Assembly: GCA_013180625.2 (NCBI GenBank)
Contig: SNVD02013789.1
Span: 21,073-85,072, forward strand
Reading direction: 5' to 3'
Source: Boswellia sacra
Lineage: Eukaryota; Streptophyta; Magnoliopsida; Sapindales; Burseraceae
Length of the DNA stretch: 64,000 bases
This document shows, piece after piece, positions 55,332-64,000 of the stretch. The position numbers were made by a program, and so were the translations under genes. The notes beneath the pieces are model-generated. The model was not told the DNA's origin, did not search any database, and saw nothing but the letters and a program-made list of their open reading frames with translations. How positions within the stretch are numbered: the stretch's first letter is position 1; every line of letters starts with the position of its first letter.

Positions 55332-55982
55332 TTACAGATGGAGCGTTAAATCCAGTCTACGCCTTTTATTGCCTTCTCCAAACCAATCTATCCAAGCCGT
55401 TGTTGGATCAGGCGAATAGACGAATTCTTGGAGTTTATCAATTAACTCCCCTGCAGTTAAAGCTGTAATCAGAATTTGCCTCGCCGACGGTGAGATGAAG
55501 TTTTTTTCTACAGCTTGATCAAGAAAGGACAACAAACCATCAAAAAAATTATTGACATTTAACAAACTAATGGGTTTCCGATGGATGTTTAGCTGTGCCC
55601 AAGAGGTGATTTGAAATATCTCCTCTAATGTACCATAACCACTAGGCAAAGCTATAAATGCATCGGACTTAACAACCATATATGCAATACGCTCATGCAT
55701 GCTAGAGACCTGTAACTCTTCCCCCATGGTGTTGCCTACAATATCTCGTACAGCTAATGGTTTAGGGATAATGCCGAGAACTTTGCTCCCGCCTAGAGTT
55801 GCAGCTGTTGACACACACCCCATTAACCCTAGACTACCCCCTCCATAAATCAAATGAATACCCCTTGCAGCTAATGTCCCACCAAGATCAAGAGCTGCTG
55901 TTATAAACTCTCCATCTATACCAAATTACGATCCACAAAATACGCATATAGTTTGGAATCGCCGAATTGGTGTTTTCTCCAT
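55332..55982 (-). pseudogene. LOG-like: LOG-type cytokinin riboside 5'-monophosphate phosphoribohydrolase, intronless copy in a retrotransposon
   Basis: One 217-codon frame from ATG 55982 to the stop at 55332. It begins MEKTPIRRFQTICVFCGS, has a single TAA near 55927, then FITAALDLGGTLAARGIHLI, YGGGSLGLMGCVSTAAT, MHERIAYMVVKSDAFIALPS, GYGTLEEIFQITSWAQL, ISLLNVNNFFDGLLSFLDQA and FISPSARQILITALTAGELI. LOG enzymes release active cytokinin bases from cytokinin nucleotides in the cytosol or nucleus. The hallmark PGGYGTxEE reads PSGYGTLEE: one Gly of the phosphate-binding loop is Ser. Length is normal for the family (~210-220). Plant LOG genes have several introns; this frame crosses all of them uninterrupted, so it derives from an mRNA. 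It has the element's orientation. The stop and Gly-to-Ser change argue against classical activity, although reinitiation at an internal Met is possible. Confidence 0.88.
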
Positions 55983-56196
55983 GTCTACAAGTGCTCTAAC
56001 CTTGTGTAAGACAATGATGCACGTTAAGTAATATGCTTTTCAAGTGTAAGACAGGTTATAATAATGACATTTGAAAATATGGAGAATTGATATATACACA
56101 CACGTAAAACTCTCAAATTTGACACATGGGGACATAATTTCGGTGGGAGTTGCTCGATGCAGATTTATCGCCCCAAGATTTGAAAAAATTAGATAT

Positions 56197-56378
56197 GCTT
56201 TCGGTAAGGTTTGACAAAACCTACACACTTGTCTCCCACGTGAAGCATGAAAAATGGACATACACTTTCGAAGGGGTTTGACAAAACCGCCACACTTGTC
56301 TCCCACGTGAAGCATTAAAAATGGAGATACACTTTCGACGGAGGTTGACAAAACCTCCACACTTATCTCCCACGTGTA
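56197..56378. repeat. 67-bp tandem repeat, about 2.7 units, each with a G-box
   Basis: Units share ggtttgacaaaacc, ccacacttgtctcccacgtg and atggagatacacttt words. CACGTG occurs at 56237, 56304 and 56371, exactly 67 bp apart. The array ends about 215 bp upstream of the LOG copy's start on the minus strand. Known: CACGTG is the core site of plant bZIP/bHLH factors. A regulatory role is inference. Confidence 0.8.
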
Positions 56379-56600
56379 CTTATGCCATAGGGTAGTCATA
56401 TGGTTTGTCAAAAAGAAACTTGAAATTAAAACAAACAAAATCAACAAACAACAACAACACAAAAACAATATTGATAATCAGATCAAACGAAACAAGAAAA
56501 AAAATTCTACAACAACAACACACATTCAAATATACAAATAGTTGTGATTGTGGCTCACATCTTCCTCTGGTTTTACGTCCAGTAACGGCTGAAACGCCTT

Positions 56601-57155
56601 CTATGAGTCGGGGATTTGCTTCCCATCCAGTTTTCTTATAAACTGGCAAACAGGGTCGTTTTTAGTCAGATTTTCTAGACTATAACACTGCAATTCATCA
56701 CGAAATTGTGTCCATAGATTAAGCAATTCACGCTGAACAAGTCCACAAGAATGTGACTCGCGAGTTAACAAAACATTATCCAGCGACTCATTACTCAAAC
56801 CATTCTTAATAAATGAAAGTTTATCTTCTCTATTCCTAGACACAAAACCTAATTAACGACAAGTTTGGTTACAATTCCATCTAGCATATTTATAACATAC
56901 TTGTAACCTTTTCGCTCTTCGCCTCTTGGCGTAGTAGCTCTTTCCTAGACCAGGCATGAATTTTGCGAGATTAATGTCAGGCTCACCGGACAATCTCACC
57001 TTGGCTTCGATAAGCCATCGGATATCCGCAGGCACATTTAGAAGCATCAACGTCCAAAGTCTAGTCATCCGTACTTTATAAATTTTGGACACAACATTTT
57101 GAGGAAGTGAAGGGAAATATTTACGAAGGTTCGACAGAAAGATATCGGCATCCAT
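56601..57155 (-). pseudogene. Unrecognised ORF inside the retrotransposon, one in-frame stop
   Basis: A 185-codon frame from MDADIFLSNLRKYFPSLPQN to FIRKLDGKQIPDS, with a single TAA after NQTCR near 56853. Visible features: WTLMLLNVPADIRWLIEAKV (amphipathic, helical looking), the basic YYAKRRRAKRLQVCYKYARW, then a mostly helical, charged second half. I do not recognise the family. It is not RT, integrase, protease or a typical gag. The near-complete frame, a plausible start and its position beside the LOG copy in the same orientation suggest a second captured or element-specific gene. An alternative is a very diverged structural protein of the element. Confidence 0.5.
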
Positions 57156-57406
57156 TGAAGAGGAGAAAAGGAAAGATATTACCAGTAATTCGTTTGAGTC
57201 TATTCTTCTCTAAGATATGCACGCTTCAAACCTTCAAGCAATGACTTCAATTCTTGTTTCGGTGTTTCCTCAAGCTGTTGCACAAATGAGAACAAAGTAC
57301 GAAATCATCAAATTAAACAAAAGAAACGAAAAGAAAAGAGCAGAAAAGAAACTAAAGACACATAAAAGAGATAACAACACGAAAGCAAACAAAAGTCAAA
57401 AACAAG

Positions 57407-57407
<1 letters not shown>

Positions 57408-57443
<36 letters not shown>

Positions 57444-57466
57444 TATATATATATATATATATATGA
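57408..57466. repeat. (TA)n microsatellite, interrupted
   Basis: Two TA tracts separated by ttc, inside the retrotransposon. Open frames reading Ile-Tyr repeats are artefacts. Confidence 0.95.
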
Positions 57467-58279
57467 TAAAACAAAAAGACAGAGGCAAAGAAAGATAAAC
57501 TTGCATCAATTTGATGACCTATGAAAGAATCTCCTCGAGACATAAAAATTGATCATTATTACCTCATTTTATTTTTCTTTTCTTTTTTTTTTGTTAATTT
57601 ATTTTGCAAAAACATTGGGTTGCCTCCCAATAAGCGCTTGTTTTAACGTCCTCAGCCCGACGTTAGTTCCATCATGGGAGGATCCAATCTCCGCTGTGCT
57701 TCTCTAGTGGGCTTGGATCCTTCTTCCAACAAGAAATGGTGAATGCATATGGCTGGGCCTTGGATGTTAGCAACGAGTCCACCCCAATAGGCTTTTTTAA
57801 AAAAAAGCTATTTGTTGATCTGTAAGTCTTGGACGAGTTTTCTATTCGTGTATTCGTGTCAAGGGCCACATTTTCCATTGTAACTGGCAAAGTATCATTC
57901 ACACCCAAGAATCCATGATTCAAATGATCGCCGGCAGAGTGACTTAAGCCCAAGGTTATGGCTTTTGTCACGAAGGAAGAAGTTTCTATTAGAAAGTAAA
58001 TTTGATGTACGAAACATCATACCTGTTTGTGATTATAGCTATAGTCTCATCTAAGCATGCCATAGCTTCCTCCATTTCTTTGGACACTTGTATCAACAAT
58101 CTTGGTTCTTTGGAATTTTCTGTCCCTATGTGCTCACTAATAGTACATTTTTTTCCAATCCAGTCTTCGGAGTTAACTCCAAAATAGTATTGTGGCAAAG
58201 AATAACAACGTCAACTGAAAAAAACAAAAGTAAGTCAGTAGAGTACCTCATTCCTCACAGATATTGAAAAATATCACTT

Positions 58280-59685
58280 GCCATCAAACTCTATGATGAG
58301 AGTGTATCATGAACATCAATCTTGTTCTAACAGTTTCGAGAATGGTCTCCCCATAAGAATCGGTGTTGGATTAGGAGATGTCTCATCCTCTATTTCAAGA
58401 ACATAAGAGTCTGCTGGGAAAACCAATTGATTCACCTGCAAAAGCACATCTTCCACAATTCTTTGGTATATGCATTAAACGATCAGCAATTGAATGGTAA
58501 TCCAATTTCCGTAAAAAGGTCCAAGAATTTAAAGAAGCATAAAATATTAATATGGAATGATGCTTAATAGATGTCTTCTAAATCTAACATAACTCTTCAA
58601 ACGGTTTTACCAATGGCATGGTAGGTGAACGTACCTGGATCTTTGCACTGGAGGAAATTTCCTTTGCCAATACAATGGAAACATCTTCCCCCACACTTAC
58701 TTTCTCATTTCTTTTTGACTTTCTTTTGCTGGTGCATAACTCTTTTGAGACATTTTGTATAATAGGTACTTGCTCGATAGCATTCCAGAAGTGGTATATT
58801 TACCTCATTTTGTGAGAGTTTCCAGGATTTATATGTTCTGTTCCTCCTTCGATTTTTGCAAATTACTAGGAAAAAGGGGAGGAGAACATATGAAGGAATG
58901 GGAGTTATAGGATTTACCTGAGCAAGTCAGTGTCTTGTTCATTGTGGAAGTGGTGTCATCTTCTTCATCAGTTTGTGATTTCTTTGGCAGGACATCTAAT
59001 TGCTCTTCATTTTGCAACGTTATCGCACAAGAATTCTCTCTTGGATTGATCATCGTTTGACAAGATAATTCTTCTGAGCCTTGGCCCTCGAATTTGCTCA
59101 TGCTAGTGGCCATTGTCCCATTTGATTTGCCAGGTTTTGGATACTTGCCCCAGTTTCCTGCTGGAATTGCATTGTGTTAGTGGCAAGTGCATTAATAATA
59201 TCCTGGAGTGACATACCTGAATTTTCTGGATCTGGTTGTGGTGTTGGTTATGGCATTGGTGGTGGTTGCATTTGAAATGGTTGCTGCACTCTAGGTTGAT
59301 TAAAACCTTGTGGCCGATTTCGTATGGCATTTGGGGCGATTGGTTGATGATTCCAGTAATTAAAATTAGGGTGATCTCCCCATCCGGCATTGTAAGTATT
59401 ACAGAAGGGATCATACCATTGTCTCGGTTGTCCTGAAAATCCATTCATGGCATTGGCTCGTTCCATATATTCTTCTTGTAAAGTTGGATACATGTCGATT
59501 GGATGCTCCATGGTAGAATATACCTCACATGCATAAGATTTATGCATATCTCCTACAGCCATGTTTTCCACAAGAGAAGTTAGCTCAGAAAGTTGTTGTT
59601 CAATGTTCTGAGTGCTTACCTCATTTGCACTCTAATGTAATTGTGGCTCAAATCGGCTACTGAATTGTTAGAAGTTTACTGCCAT
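58280..59685 (-). pseudogene. Ty3-type gag C-terminal and protease relics
   Basis: Starts ATG 59685 (MAVNF, then an early stop). A gag-like stretch follows (NIEQQLSELTSLVENMAVGD, YNAGWGDHPNFNYWNHQPIA, MSLQDIINALATNTMQFQQE). Near 58800-58300 are scattered pieces of the region leading into the aspartic protease (VFPADSYVLEIEDETSPNP, then TPILMGRPF). Stops and frame changes are frequent. The N-terminal capsid half usual for such gag proteins is replaced by a short ~60-residue leader, as in the plus-strand sister at 62985. Between 58280 and 57660 no RT or integrase is present, only short frames of unknown kind. Confidence 0.75.
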
Positions 59686-59767
59686 GTCACCTTACAAACA
59701 ATCAGAAAAGAAAAAAAAAATACGAATCAACAATGAAAACAAAATAACAAATCGATTAGAAAATCAA

Positions 59768-59785
59768 TCCCCGGCAACGGCGCCC
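59768..59785 (-). other. Primer binding site, tRNA-Asp type
   Basis: The minus strand reads ggcgccgttgccgggga just inside the LTR end, complementary to the 3' end of plant tRNA-Asp as used by several Ty3 lineages. The first base is G rather than the T seen in the sister copy. Confidence 0.85.
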
Positions 59786-59791
59786 AAAACT

Positions 59792-61147
59792 TGATGCGTT
59801 CGAAACTAGCAAGTATACTAGTCGCACAAGTAATAAAGTGATAAGTAAGATATCGTTCCCGCGAGGATTGATTCTAATTGAATTTGTTATTTCCATCAAT
59901 AATTAACTAAATGGGGGTTTTGTTGGTTGATTAACTAGATGAAAAACTAAATACGACGGTAATTAATGAATAACACAATGCAAAGTTAAATGGAGTGAAA
60001 AATCAATGAGAGACACTTGGTTAAGAGTTCATTCTCTGCCACAAGATATGAATTTGTGAATTAACATAGAATTGTAATCCAATTACAGCATTGAAGTTAT
60101 CAACCGTAGATAACAATAAGCTCTGTGATCCCAATCTTTCCTTACTTTGTTGTTAAATAAAACAAGCTCTTTATTTAATCTCTATCCATTAAACAACCTA
60201 GAACAAGCTCTCTAAATTTAATTCAATGGATGCATTACGAAAAGAAAGAAAGGTTGATCTAAGCAATAAACACACAAGCTCGGATTATTTAACTTAGGTT
60301 ATATTCTCCAATTGCAATCTCTGATCACAATTTTGCTACTACTGATTAGAAATTCAAGACAATTACGGATCAAGATTTCTAATCTAGCAATAGACAATAT
60401 CCAGATTATATTCAGTTGGCCATTCCAAATACAATCAGCAAGCAATCATAAGCATTAGATATGGGAAAATACAAGCAACTTCAATTAGGAATTGGATAAC
60501 AACTTCTTGCACAATCAACTCACAAAAACCATATCAGGGGCTTTGAAATCACCCTCAACCAATTCAGATTTAGTTACACATGTTTAAGAACGTGGTAAAT
60601 ACAATACAACATGGAGACATTCCAGAAAATGAAAGGGAAGGGAAAAACTTAGCAAATTGATGTAATTCTCTTTGGATTGTAGTTCTTCCTCTTTCCAAGC
60701 TTCCTTTCTCCTTCAAGAACTCCAAGAGATGAAAGAATTCTAGAGCTGCAGCCTCCACCACGTTCTCCCCTCTTCAAGTTATGCAAATAAAACCCTAAAA
60801 TGTGTTTAAATACTCTGCTACAGTAACCTGCTACAGTGTCCCGTATTATACATACTACAGTGATGTGTGAAATTACATTTCTACACTTCTCACACTGTTT
60901 TGATTACAACTTTCGGTACACTGAATGGATTTATAAACCGTAAAATTCTCCAAAAAGTAGACTTCGAGAGCTTTTCAACGGTATATGATATGTCATCAGA
61001 TTCATTGTATATCAATACAATTAAATCGAGAAGATGGTTGACTAGCAGAGGTGAAAATGAAGGGTTTTACTCCATTTTTGTGCAAGTTGCTCCAAAACTC
61101 CTACAAACATCAAAACCACACAAAAACATAAAAATACCAAGGAATAT
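59792..61147 (-). repeat. 5' LTR of the minus-strand retrotransposon, truncated
   Basis: Matches 51947-53360 from TGATGCGTTCG on, but stops at aaggaatat (61147). About 58 bp of the U3 start is missing, replaced by hAT-like sequence from 61148. Differences from the other LTR are few (e.g. ccagcaacaatt versus ccatcaataatt). Confidence 0.9.
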
Positions 61148-61462
61148 TAGGGGTGTGCATATGGTATGGTATGGTATGGTATCGCTATACCATTCCCATA
61201 CCATACATAGGTCGGGTTTTATATTTTTATACCATACCATACCATATTACCGCATGGTAGGATAAAAGCGGGTATGGTATGGTATTTTCGGATAGTTGAC
61301 CAAATTGACCAGAATATAGATAATGTTTTACCATATCTTTTTAATGATTTTAAAATTTATTTATAGCTTTTTTTTTAAAGATTTTGACACTAATTTCTTA
61401 TTTTGACATTGTTTAATATTATGATTCATAAAGTGTACTAAATAAAAAAATAAAGCAATTAC
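61148..61462. mobile_element. Left end of a hAT-like element inserted in the LTR
   Basis: Starts taggggtgtgcatatgg, a typical plant hAT end, followed by repeated atggt/accat words (61165-61280) and AT-rich DNA. The right end is not seen because the plus-strand retrotransposon begins at 61463. Simplest reading: a hAT element inserted in the 5' LTR, and the sister retrotransposon then inserted in the hAT element. Confidence 0.6.
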
Positions 61463-62871
61463 TGATAGGTGTCTATTTATGTATTACTTTCATATCAATT
61501 CGTCCATGTTTCTTTGCTATATTCCTTGGTATTTTTATGTTTTTGTGTGGTTTTGATGTTTGTAGGAGTTTTGGAGCAACTTGCACAAAAATGGAGTAAA
61601 ACCCTTCATTTTCACCTCTGCTAGTCAGTGATCTTCTCGGATTTAATTGTATTGATATACAATGAACCCGATGACATGTTATATACCGTTGGAAAGCTCT
61701 CGAAGTCTATTTTCTGGAGAAATTTACGGTTTATAAATCCATTCAGTGTACCAAAAGTTGTAATCAAAACAGTGTGAGATGTATAGAAATATAATTCCAC
61801 AAGCACTGTAGCATGTATAATACGGGGCACTGTAGCAAGTCACTGTAGCAGAGTATTTAAACACATTTTAGGGTTTTATTTTCATAACTTGAAGGGGGAG
61901 AACGTGTGGGAGGCTGCAGCTCTGGAATTCTTTCATCTCCTGGAGTTCTTGAAGGAGAAAGGAAGCTTGGAAAGAGGAAGAACTACAATCCAAAGAGAAT
62001 TACATCAAATTTGCTAAGTTTTTCCCTTCCCTTTCATTTTCTGGAATGTCTCCATGTTGTATTGTATTTACCACGTTCTTAAACATGTGTATCTGAATCT
62101 GAATTGGTTGAGGGTGATTTCAAAGCCCCTGATATGGTTTTTGTGAGTTAATTGTGCAAGAAGTTGTTATCCAATTCTCTAATTGAAGTTGCTTGTATTT
62201 TCCCATATCTAATGCTTATGATTGCTTGCGGATTGTATTTGGAATGGCCAACTGAATATAATCTGGTTGTTGTCTATTGCTAGAGTAGAAATCTTGATCC
62301 GTAATTGTCTTGAATTTCTAATCCTTAGTAGCAAAATTGTGATCAGAGATTGCAATTGGAGAATACAACCTAAGTTAAATAATCCGAGCTTGTGTGTTTA
62401 TTGCTTAGATCAACCTATCTTTTCTTATCGTAATGCATCCATTGAATTAAATTTAGAGAGCTTGTTCTAGGTTGTTTAATGGATAGAGATTAAATAAAGA
62501 GCTTGTTTTATTTAACAACAAAGTAAGGAAAGATTGGGGTAATAGAGCTTGTTATTATCTACGGTTGATAACTTCAATGGTGTAATTAGATGACAATTCT
62601 ACGATTAATTCGCAAATCCATATCTTGTGGTAGAGAAGGATCCCTTAACCAGATTTTCCTCATTGATCTTTTATTCAAATTAACTTCTATTTTGTTATTC
62701 TTAATTTGCATTCTTATTTCACTTAGTTAATCATTCAACAAAACCCCCCCATTTAGTTAATTGTTGCTGGAAATAACAAATTCAATTAGAATCAATCCTC
62801 GTGGGAACGATATCTTACTTATCACTTTATTACTTGTGCGACTAGTATACTTGCTAGTTTCGAACGCATCA
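61463..62871 (+). repeat. 5' LTR of the plus-strand retrotransposon
   Basis: 1,409 bp, TGATAGGTGTC ... GAACGCATCA. It is an inverted near-copy of 51947-53360. The short frames within it are LTR artefacts. Confidence 0.93.
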
Positions 62872-62877
62872 AGTTTT

Positions 62878-62895
62878 TGGCGCCGTTGCCGGGGA
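62878..62895 (+). other. Primer binding site, tRNA-Asp type
   Basis: tggcgccgttgccgggga, 6 bases inside the LTR end; complementary to the tRNA-Asp 3' end. Confidence 0.9.
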
Positions 62896-62984
62896 TTGAT
62901 TTTCTAATCGATTTGTTATTTTGTTTTCATTGTTGATTCATATTTTCTTTGTTTTTCTTTTCTGATTGTTTGTGTTTAGACAAC

Positions 62985-64000
62985 ATGGCAGTAAACTTCT
63001 ATCAATTCAGTAGCGGATTTGAGCCACAAGTACCATGGAGAGTAAATGAGGTAAGCACTCCGAACATTGAACAACAACTTTCTGAGCTAACCTCTCTTGT
63101 GGAAAACATGGCTGTAGGAGATATGCAAAAATCTTATGAATGTGGGATATATTCTACGATGGAGCATCCAATCGACATGTATCCAACTTTACAAGAAGAA
63201 TATATGGAACAAGCCAATGCCATGGGTGGATTTCCAGGACAAACGAGGCAATGGTATGATCCTTTCTCTAGCACTTACAATGCTGGATGGGAAGATCAAC
63301 ATAATTTCAGTTACTGGAATCATCAACCAATCACCTCCAAATGTGATACCAAATCGGCCACAAGGTTTCAATCAACCTAGAGTGCAGCAACCTTTTCAAA
63401 TGCAACCACCACCAATGCCACATCCAGCACCGCAACCAGCTTCACAAAACTCAGGTATGTCTCTCCAGGACATTGTTAATGCACTTGCCACTAACACAAT
63501 GCAATTCCAGCAGGAAACTGGGGCAAGCATCCAAAACCTGGTAAATCAAATGGAACAACTGGCTACTAGCATGAGCAAATTCGAGGGCCAAGGCTCAGAA
63601 AAATTATCTTCTCAAACGGTGATCAATCCAAGAGAGACTGCTAGTGCAATAACTTCACGAAATGGAGATCAATTAGATGTCTTGCCAAGGAAATCACAAA
63701 CTGATGAAGCAGATGACACCACTTCCATCATGAACAAAACGTTGACTTCTCAGGTAAATCCGATAACTCCCATTTCTTCATATGTTACTCCTCCACTTTT
63801 TCCTAGTAGATTTACAAAATCGAAGAAGGAGGAACAGGAACAGAAAATCTTGGAAACTTCTCCCAAAATTGAGGTAAATATACCACTTCTGGATGCTATC
63901 GAGCAAGTACCTTGTTATACAAAATGTCTCAAGGAGTTATGCACCAGCAAGAGGAAGGTAAAAGGAAATGAGAAAGTAAGTGTGGGGGAAAATGTTTCAG
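62985..64000 (+). pseudogene. Ty3-type gag, with one frameshift, open to the window end
   Basis: Begins ATG 62985 (MAVNFYQFSSGFEPQVPWRV), preceded by a ttgtgtttag stretch that could be a splice acceptor. It reads through NIEQQLSELTSLVENMAVGD and YNAGWEDQHNFSYWNHQPIT. A one-base frame change occurs near 63335. From there the frame is open to the window edge with MSLQDIVNALATNTMQFQQE, SIQNLVNQMEQLATSMSKFE, FPSRFTKSKKEEQEQKILE, VNIPLLDAIEQVPCYTK and KELCTSKRKVKGNEKVSVGE. This is the conserved C-terminal gag region before the protease in plant Ty3 elements. The capsid N-terminal half is missing, as in the sister copy, so the family seems non-autonomous by design. Confidence 0.82.

Larger units (their letters stand above)
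51947..61147 (-). mobile_element. Non-autonomous LTR retrotransposon (Ty3-type, tRNA-Asp primer site) carrying a LOG gene copy
   Basis: The minus-strand order is: 5' LTR (61147-59792, start missing); primer site; gag/protease relics (59685-58280); a conserved pol-end word (gggaggcaacccaat near 57615); an unknown ORF (57155-56601); a G-box repeat; a LOG copy (55982-55332); a T/A-rich leader to a purine tract (ttggggaatt, plus 53361-53370); 3' LTR (53360-51947). I found no reverse transcriptase, RNase H or integrase, so it would depend on other elements. The LTRs are very similar to each other and to the one at 61463, implying recent activity. Confidence 0.85.
61463..64000 (+). mobile_element. 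Sister LTR retrotransposon, 5' part, running out of the window on the right
   Basis: 5' LTR 61463-62871, primer site 62878-62895, leader, then a gag frame to the window end. The LTR and internal sequence match the minus-strand element closely, so both belong to one family placed head-to-head. The base run attac before 61463 is the presumed 5-bp target site. Whether this copy also carries LOG lies beyond the window. Confidence 0.9.

Noticed and set aside
59236..59436. Plus-strand frame antisense to gag
   Set aside because: Shadow of the minus-strand gag relic, which matches the sister element's gag.
60867..61265. A 132-codon plus-strand frame
   Set aside because: It spans LTR sequence and the hAT-like end; the same LTR frame occurs at 53141-53350 without conservation.

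Overview
This is a TE-rich plant nuclear window, most likely from a dicot. The evidence is spliced genes with GT-AG introns, a TPS-a type terpene synthase relic, Arabidopsis-type (TTTAGGG)n repeats, and CACTA, MULE, hAT, LINE and Ty3/Ty1 LTR elements with plant-type domains. I cannot name the species. The low-copy part is about 33.5-48 kb; most of the rest is nested mobile DNA.

Layout. 1-3,876: the 5' part of a CACTA element on the minus strand (transposase-associated domain, subterminal repeats, terminus at 3,876). 3,877-9,905: AT-rich DNA with two MITE copies, a broken sesquiterpene-synthase-like gene (5.7-8.3 kb) and a Lys/Glu-rich relic. 10.45-21.7 kb: a cluster of non-LTR elements. LINE A has ORF1 plus endonuclease/RT. 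Copies B, C, D and E carry only ORF1 and a 3' UTR, and telomere-type repeats lie between A/B and B/C. 22.85-24.35 kb: a LINE 3' fragment abutting a MULE transposase relic. 24.7-31.3 kb: a palindrome-rich repeat, LTR-like segments, a broken retroelement ORF, a GC-rich hairpin and LINE F. 31.3-33.2 kb: a second CACTA-like terminus and small tandem duplications.

The host block holds: an intact 11-coding-exon sugar-phosphate/nucleotide-sugar translocator-type gene (34.06-41.84 kb, +), whose introns carry LINE debris and which has a 13-nt microexon; a class A4-like heat-stress factor gene (42.9-44.5 kb, -) broken by frameshifts; and, divergent from it, an apparently intact HSP20/alpha-crystallin-domain gene (45.57-47.97 kb, +).

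48.6-51.85 kb holds two nested non-autonomous hAT-like elements, each with its own near-perfect 8-bp target duplication. The inner one contains four ~0.46-kb satellite-like units. 51.95-61.15 kb is a minus-strand LTR retrotransposon with a tRNA-Asp-type primer site. It has gag/protease relics but no RT or integrase that I could find. It carries an intronless copy of a LONELY GUY (LOG) cytokinin-activating enzyme gene and an unrecognised second ORF, with a three-unit G-box repeat upstream of LOG. From 61,463 a related plus-strand element starts and runs out of the window.

The two most unusual items are the LOG-carrying retrotransposon and the ORF1-only LINE family joined by telomere-type repeats. 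All boundaries and splice sites were read by eye.
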